64,000 bases of DNA from Lamellibrachia columna (taxonomy: Eukaryota; Annelida; Polychaeta; Sabellida; Siboglinidae): positions 11,098,935 through 11,162,934 of the forward strand of contig OY759268.1 in NCBI GenBank assembly GCA_963662155.1, read 5' to 3'. Position numbers and translations under genes: made by a program. Below are positions 42,530 to 64,000 of the stretch, piece by piece. Below the pieces are notes generated by a model, which did no database searches, was not told the origin of the DNA, and saw only the letters and a program-made list of their open reading frames with translations. How positions within the stretch are numbered: position 1 is the first letter of the stretch; each line of letters opens with the position of its first letter.

Positions 42530-42870
42530 CTATAACTTACCTTGCACGTGGAGATTCTGCATATCTTTATTTCATTCGGTGAACTTCTCCCAATCTCTCA
42601 ATTATATACAAATATGGATCATATTTTGTAGAGAACATTTGTCTTGAAACACAATAATGTTTTTTTAACTATGCTACGTATACTCAATTGCACAGTAGCA
42701 ATATTTTGTATTGTACATTTGTCTTGAAACACAATAATGTTAATTTTTTAAACTATGCTATACGTATACTCAAGTGCACAGTAGCAATGACGTACCGAGT
42801 CGTAAACAACAATTGCGTTGCACAACCAACTTTAATTGATATTCTAATTGTGATGATATTGCATGTGGCG
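42530..42870 (+). repeat. Copy of the 32-33 kb repeat, internally duplicated
   Basis: Shares ATTCTGCATATC...TTTCATTCGGTGAACT, the CTCTCAATT region and GACGTACCGAGTCGTAAACA with the family at 32.3-33.4 kb. A ~75-bp piece (ACATTTGTCTTGAAACACAA to CACAGTAGCAAT) occurs twice, at 42638 and 42713. A GGCGCCACAGTTGGCG follows at 42867. Confidence 0.7.
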
Positions 42871-43261
42871 CCACAGTTGGCGAGTGTGCTTCCGAACAGT
42901 AATCTCCTTCCCGGATTGTTCCCTAGAGGCGCTCCGCACACAACGCGCTAGCCTCGGGTATCCGACTCTCGTTCGCCTCCGTGAATTCGCAGAGAAGAGT
43001 TTGTCACATATTTAAGTTCGGCTGGATAATATGCGGCGAGCCAATCGACATGTACTCGTTAGGTTCAGTGTGGGTATTTGTGCAACTAGGATAACTCAAC
43101 AACAACGGTAAAAGGTCAAACAATTCCCGTTTAATAACACACAATGGAAAAACTAGTATTGCTACAATCCCACATCAAGAATAATTTACAGTCCTATATC
43201 AAGAATAATTACAGTCCTATATCAATAATGATTTACAGTCCTACATCAAGAAAGAGTTATG

Positions 43262-43752
43262 CGTTCGGCGAGTGTAGTCATGCGTTTCGGCGTGCTCGGC
43301 GAGTGCAGTATTGCATTACGCTTGTTCATCGAGTGTTGACTTGCGTACGGCGTGCTCGGCGAATGTTGTCTTGCGTACGGCGTGCTCGGCGAATGTTGTT
43401 TTGCGTACGGCGTGCTCGGCGCATGTTGTCTTGCGTACGGCGTGATCGGCGAATGTTGTCTTGCGTACGGCGTGCTCGGCGAATGTTGTCTTGCGTACGG
43501 CGTGCTCGGCGAATGTTGTCTTGCGTACGGCGTGATCGGCGAATGTTGTCTTGCGTACGGCGTGCTCGGCGAATGTTGTCTTGCGTACGGCGTGCTCGGC
43601 GAGTGCTGTCATGCGTACGGCGTGCTCGGCGAGTGCTGTCTTGCGTACGGCGTGCTCGGCGAATGTTGTCATGCGTACGGCGTGCTCGGCGAGTGGTAAC
43701 TTGCGTATGGCATGCTCGGGGAATGCTGTCTTGCGTCCGGCATACTCGGCAA
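43262..43752. repeat. 30-bp tandem array open in several frames on both strands
   Basis: Sixteen copies of a 30-bp unit (GGCGTGCTCGGCGAATGTTG plus TCTTGCGTAC) with few differences. Because 30 is a multiple of three, frames stay open: plus strand VRRARRMLSC, minus strand RKTTFAEHAV, each a 10-residue repeat. No initiator context, signal or known domain favours any frame, so coding is not supported. GC-rich island in AT-rich DNA. Confidence 0.92.
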
Positions 43753-43799
43753 CGGCAAGTTGGTAGCGGCCAGTGAGGGTGGACGGAATCTGTACAATA

Positions 43800-46430
43800 C
43801 ACACATTACGATGGTATACATAAAAATGCATCTGCTACCAGATTTATAACAGAAAACCACTTAAACATTCCTTTAGCTCCCTTTATTATTCGAAAATGTG
43901 ATAATAAAGATGTATACATGGCCCTGTGCTGTCACCAACACAAAACAACAACTTCGAATCTATCTGAAAATATTCGTTCTTCACCATAATTAGGTTCTAA
44001 TATCAGCAGAAAACTAGCTTCCCAACGATACCAAACATGATAAAATTTCGTTGATCAGTTGGAAACAAATAAATACCCGATCTCTAGATTAGCAATCGGT
44101 CGCTATTCGGCGCCACTAGCACGACTCGTATTCTACAAAATTTCAATCGCTAGGAGACTAAAGTAAACAAGCTAATTATATACAACCTCACACGATCTCC
44201 GATCTGTGACAGAGTCAGGCCTGGATTGGCAGCCACATTTTATATGCATCCAGAATATGTATATTCATCCAGGTTGCGTCACAATGGAAAAGTACGCTGT
44301 GAATCCAAGCTACGAGAAGGTCGTAGATTTACGTGGTAAGCTACGAACCGTATGGACAGTCTACGAATGCATCATGAAACGGGATTTACGAGCGAGAACC
44401 TTCGTACGAAGTTCGTACGCTTACGATGGCATGTGTGACAAACAGTGGCGCCACATACCGGAGCTTGGATCCGTATGCATGCAACAGTGGTTCCACCTTG
44501 TGGATCGGCACCAGTCTACCCGAGCAGCCGCTCACATCTCATGTGAATACTGGGTGTTTTTAAGTTAAATCTTAAATTATATTCCTGAACTGGACACATA
44601 AAATAATATTCTCTGTAAAACATGACCAGTGGCATATCTGCCACTTTTAGTCATTCAATCAACCAACCCTGTCAACAGTGGGTAATCCTGCATTAGGTTG
44701 TCCTAAATTAGTAACGCCGTTAAACGACATTCTTACGTCATTTGTTCTAAGCCAATACGTTCATGCCACATTATTCCACGTAAACAAGCATAGGCCTCTA
44801 TTCTTTACACAAATAATGTCTATGCGCACGTTGTCGATCCAAGTAGCACCGCGTTGCATCAGCGTAATATGCAGTTTGCATCAGCACCTTATATTATCGC
44901 TCGAAAGGGGTGCAAAACGCGGAGCTGTTTTGACTAGAAAGGTGCGCAAAGAAATAATATACACCGTATTTGTTTTGCGAATATAATACTTTTTGTTCGT
45001 GGAATGAACGCATAGCAAAATTAATAGGCAATATCATTTAGAGGCGTAAATAATTTATTCCAATCTAATTCAGAATTACTGACAAGAATGGCGATACAAC
45101 CCATCAAAAGACCAGTTGATGGAGCAATACCATTCGTGGATCGTCAACAAACGTCAACTTTTCTTAATAGACCTATGTGTAAGTGGCAACTGCCTGCATA
45201 TATTAAAAACACCTTGTAGATACAAAAAGCAGATTTTTGACAAGTAACAAACTGAGAAGTCAAGTCTCAAGTTATTGACCTGCAAGTCAAGTCGCAAGTC
45301 ACTGACCTCCAAGGTCAAGTTAAGTATCGAGTCATCTCTCTGAATTCCAAGTCAAGTCCTAAGTCACAATTCACAAATCGGCGTGATTGTTGTGATTTGT
45401 CGGTTGTTATTATTATTAGCAGGAAATAAAGGTGAATGTTGCTCCGCCACGGCAAGTAGTCAATCATAATAAGTACACAACAATTGTTGTATTTGGTGTG
45501 ACCTGTCACAACACGTAGTTGCGTTTTGCGTTCGTGTCGAACCACCGGACGTGTTGACAAGTCACAAACTGGCAAGTCGAGTCGCACGTCAATGACCTCC
45601 GGGTCTATGTGAAATCTCGAGTCACAAGTATACGTTTTAAATGTCTGTGTAATCAAACTAATAATGTGCATGTGTTGTAACTATAGTGTCTTAGAAATGG
45701 AACCACGTACATTTCCCGTTATAATGGGTATTCAATATACTCAACACTCTAATTATGTCTGACGATTTTTTATGATAATCTATATTGTATTATCTGCAAT
45801 TTCTGACATTTATTTTACGAATATTGAATACAGATATTGTGTACAGTTTCTGCTCATTTATGTGGACTCAATATAAACTATTCACTTTTATATATTGACA
45901 ATTTAAGTTACCAAAAATCTTTATCTACGTGCTTGCGACATCAGTAAATCAAGCAAACAGGTTCTGAATGACGTAACAACATATTTAATTATCACAACAG
46001 GGGTTACTCTGACGATTATCCCATCCAGTCAATATATAATAAATATGATACAAATCAAATGAAATTCACAGAAAAAATATCCAGAGACCAGCAACTCAAC
46101 TATGTTTGTGTGATTGACAGAACATCCACGTTTGTAGATCACGGACAATACACTATTGTTTACATAACCATCGAGATCATCACAAGTGTTCATATCATAT
46201 TTCTCCTCAAGTTCACCATGTATCATGTTGTAACAGCACTTATTCTCTGCGGGATATTTGACTTGTACTCCATGATTAGTTCCTGCAGAGCTTCATCAGA
46301 GTTTACCAAAGTCGTCGGCTTGTTAAATTAGTCAGGAGCTTGGCGAATATAATATTAAATTGTATAAATGGTTTCTGTGCAATTATTTCATTCGTCAAAT
46401 ATATCGTTATGTAAAGAAAATTTTGCAAAC
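43800..46430. other. Unassigned region
   Basis: An open frame at 44206-44568 (120 codons, including GCVTMEKYAVNPSYEKVVDL) has no recognised family and is listed only as a possible exon. Positions 45240-45370 and 45545-45620 contain degenerate CAAGTCAAGTCGCAAGTCAC repeats. No other structure was seen. Confidence 0.4.
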
Positions 46431-46850
46431 TTCTGTGAAGTTTGTGATTCATCTCTCGTGTCTGAGGGATGGTGATATATTCTGCGAAGAGTTTGTGTCT
46501 TGTTCATCTCTCGTGTCTGAGCGGTGTAGACGTCTTCTGCGAAGTGGTTATGTGTCGTTCAACTCTCGTGTCTGAGTGGGGTTGACGTCTTCTGCGAAGC
46601 GATTATGTCTTGTTCATCTCTCGTGTTTGAGTGGGGTTGACGTCTTCTGCGAAGCGATTATGTCTTGTTCATCTCTCGTGTCTGAGTGGGGTTGACGTCT
46701 TCTGCGAAGTGGTTATGTGTCGTTCAACTCTCCTGTCTGAGTGGGGTTGACGTCTTCTGCGAAGTGGTTATGTCTCGTTCATCTCTCGTGTCTGAGTGGG
46801 GTTGACGTCTTCTGCGAAGCGGTTATGTCTTGTTAATATCTCGTGTCTGT
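46430..46850 (+). repeat. 55-bp minisatellite
   Basis: About seven to eight copies of a 55-bp unit containing CTTCTGCGAAGCGGTTATGT and CATCTCTCGTGTCTGAGTGG. The first two units are more diverged. It lies between the 30-bp and 39-bp arrays. Confidence 0.92.
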
Positions 46851-47129
46851 CTGAAACAATATATTAGCAAAGTGGTTAGTGGATTACTCGTGCATTCCTA
46901 TTTTATACTCGAACTTAACGTTGCGTGTTTTTTAACGAAAAGTTCGTATGTATAGTTTAGATTTTTGTTGAATAGATTTTATACGTAAGGAGAGGCCACT
47001 AATGGGAAAATATTTACACCGGTATCTGCATTCTTATCTGAAACAAATAAAAATTGCGTTTATATTGTGTTCATTTTAGTTGACGTTTATTCTTACCTGT
47101 ATCGGACAATGAATGATCTTTGTCGGTGG

Positions 47130-47830
47130 TACGATCGTTCAACTCGTCTGTCCTGCGGTCTGTGTTCTCCGGGGTCTTCTACTCGTCTGTCTTGCGGTCT
47201 ATGTTCTCCAGGGTCTTCTACTCGTCTGTTCTGCGGTCTATGTTCTACGGGGACTTCTACTCGTCTGTCTTGCGGTCTATGTTCTACGGGGTCTTCTACT
47301 CGTCTGTTCTGCTGTCTGTATTCTCCGTGGTCTTCTATTCGTCCGTCCTGCGGTCTGTGTTCTCCAGGGTCTACTACTCGTCTGTCTTGCGGTCTATGTT
47401 CTACGGGGTCTTCTACTCGTCTGTTCTGCTGTCTGTATTCTCCGTGGTCTTCTATTCGTCCGTCCTGCGGTCTATGTTCTACGGGGTCTTCTACTCCTCT
47501 GTTCAGCGGTCTGTGTTCTCCAGGGTCTTCTACTCCTCTGTTCTGCGGTCTGTGTTCTCCGGGGTCTTCTACTCGTCTGTCTGGCGGTCTATGTTCTACG
47601 GGGTCTTCTACTCGTCTGTTCTGCTGTCTGTATTCTCCGTTGTCTTCTATTCGTCCGTCCTGCGGTCTGTGTTTTCCGGGGTCTTCTACTCGTCTGTCTT
47701 GCAGTCTGTGTTTTCCAGGGTCTTCTACTCGTCTGTCCTGCGGTATGTGTTCTACGGGGTCTTCTACTCGTCTGTCCTGCGGTATGTGTTCTCCGGGGTC
47801 TTCTGCTCGTCTGTCCTGTGGTTTGCAGGA
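47130..47830. repeat. 39-bp tandem array open in five frames
   Basis: About 18 copies of a 39-bp unit (GGTCTTCTACTCGTCTGTCC and TGCGGTCTGTGTTCTCCG). 39 is a multiple of three and stop-free in most frames. On the minus strand it encodes a 13-residue repeat EDPGEHRPQDRRV, and on the plus strand STRLSCGLCSPGS. A variant unit with CTGCTGTCTGTATTCTCCG recurs at 47309, 47426 and 47621 (117 and 195 bp apart), a hint of three-unit blocks. No protein is assigned. Confidence 0.92.
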
Positions 47831-47954
47831 TCTCCGAGTTGCAGTTCTGTTGAGTCGATGCTGCAACAAGCCATCACTCACCGTTACAAACTTAACCATT
47901 GCACTGGATGTTATACAAGAACAACTGGGTCTGGAGAATTGGGACGATGAATGA

Positions 47955-48250
47955 CCTGAGATAAAAAAATAGGGAGTTCAGTTCACCGGGAAATATAGTG
48001 CGAAGCTGACTGATGTATGCAGGTCACGTGGTGCGGATAGACGTGGGCCGACTACCTGAGAAAGCAGAGGCGATGAATCAACTAGGACGTAGCAAAAGGG
48101 GAACAATATAACTAACATGACAGGACTGTCTAGGGAAATGGAAAAGGATGTTCAAAAGGCAGAGGAGGATGACAAGTAGAGAGAGAAGGCTACTGATAGG
48201 GAGAAATGGAAAGGAATAACAGCTGTAAAGAGAAACCGTAGCCAAGTTAA
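47955..48250 (+). pseudogene. Possible LINE ORF2 C-terminal remnant
   Basis: Reads YAGHVVRIDVGRLPEKAEAM and later REKWKGI, similar to the GHVLRM...RLP...W end of RTE/R1-type ORF2 proteins. It is short and stop-broken. The hydrophobic open frame on the opposite strand is taken as a shadow of this purine-rich sequence. Confidence 0.35.
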
Positions 48251-48300
48251 CATTAATAATCGTAGTATGTTCTACTCCGACTAATGTATCCACGTACGTA

Positions 48301-63234
<14,934 letters not shown>

Positions 63235-63683
63235 CTGGGAAAAACAACACAACGTTTACTTGAAGAACCACTTAAATCATTTTACAGAAATGCAGACATT
63301 AAAATATGGAATTGAAAGAAACTTATTTCTATCACGTAACATGTATAAATACATAAATAATTAATATATATGGTCGATTCACCTGAAAATATCCAAAATA
63401 CACGAATATCAGTTGTGTAGCTGTGACATATTGGTAACAAATCAAACAAACAGTTCACCAGGTTATATACATTCGCGCACATATGCTCTTAATAGATAAA
63501 GTTAATTTTGCCCAGTTCACATTCTTGGATGATTCATAGGGGTTGGAGTAAAAAAAGTAACAAAAGTATACTTTTCTGTCAAATAGATATTTATTTTTGT
63601 GTTTTGGCTTGAAAAAGTTATGCTTAACATTTGCTTCATCACTAAATAATGGTGTATTAGCATAAGACGTCTCACACACATAA

Positions 63684-63699
63684 AACACAAACACACACA

Positions 63700-63765
<66 letters not shown>
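63684..63765 (+). repeat. (CA)n microsatellite
   Basis: About 40 CA dinucleotides, one CACTCA interruption. The remaining sequence to 64000 shows no recognised gene; CATACAACCAAACGACTGAC-like words recur a few times. Confidence 0.95.
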
Positions 63766-63767
<2 letters not shown>

Positions 63768-64000
63768 ATTTTCAAAGTCCTAAAAGCGTAACGTATCCCA
63801 AAATTCGACTGACCCAACAAATGGCCATAAACCATACAAATGACCATACAACCAAACGACTGACAATTCAAATGTCCATACAACAGACTGAACAACTGAA
63901 AACGACACAGGTTTTCATCAATATCATAGATGCCTGCCCAGAATTATGAAATCGAAATAGTCTGACAGAATTAGCAGCAACACTCTGTGGGAGAGGATGA

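Noticed and set aside
48078..48293. Hydrophobic minus-strand frame resembling a membrane protein
   Set aside because: Reverse complement of a purine-rich stretch that reads better as a LINE remnant on the plus strand; no splice link to the YWTD gene.

Overview
This is animal nuclear DNA: genes split by GT-AG introns, several clades of LINE retrotransposons, DNA transposons, a tRNA-derived SINE, and very many micro- and minisatellites. The repeats and gene content suggest a bilaterian marine-type invertebrate (for example a lophotrochozoan or a non-vertebrate deuterostome), but the species cannot be fixed from the sequence alone. No bacterial, organellar or viral gene block was seen.

Layout. 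1-8.2 kb: three LINE fragments in series, the first ending in a (TTGA)n tail and followed by a 25-bp satellite with a 100-bp higher-order period. 8.2-11 kb: G-rich repeat, a small foldback element and little else. 11.03-29.97 kb (minus strand): a six-exon neuroligin gene whose intron phases all fit, giving 806 residues with signal peptide, esterase-like domain without a catalytic serine, one membrane span and a class I PDZ-binding C-terminus. Its introns hold a palindromic foldback element, a LINE 3' end, a 25-bp minisatellite built from an exon 3 splice donor, a pogo/Tigger-type transposon with TIRs and TA target sites, and further LINE pieces. 30-35.5 kb: minisatellites and nested repeats. 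35.7-37.9 kb: a hAT transposon with 19-bp TIRs, 8-bp target duplication and a BED-finger remnant. 38.7-41.6 kb (plus strand): a two-exon BTB-BACK-Kelch (KLHL) gene of 601 residues, whose second-exon splice acceptor has been copied about 14 times upstream as a 64-bp tandem array. 42-48 kb: three coding-compatible tandem arrays with periods 30, 55 and 39 bp. 48.3-63.2 kb (minus strand): a multi-exon LDL-receptor class B (YWTD beta-propeller) gene, open at its 5' end, interrupted by a full-length but dead LINE that carries an SGNH-esterase domain in ORF1, a SINE, and long (CA)n and (TA)n tracts.

How the parts relate. Neuroligin is a synaptic adhesion receptor, the YWTD protein is a secreted or membrane-bound receptor module, and the KLHL protein is a likely CUL3 substrate adaptor; nothing shows that they work together. 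The most unusual property of the window is structural: in each of the three genes, a tandem duplication has been seeded across an exon-intron junction, leaving arrays of decoy splice sites next to the authentic one.
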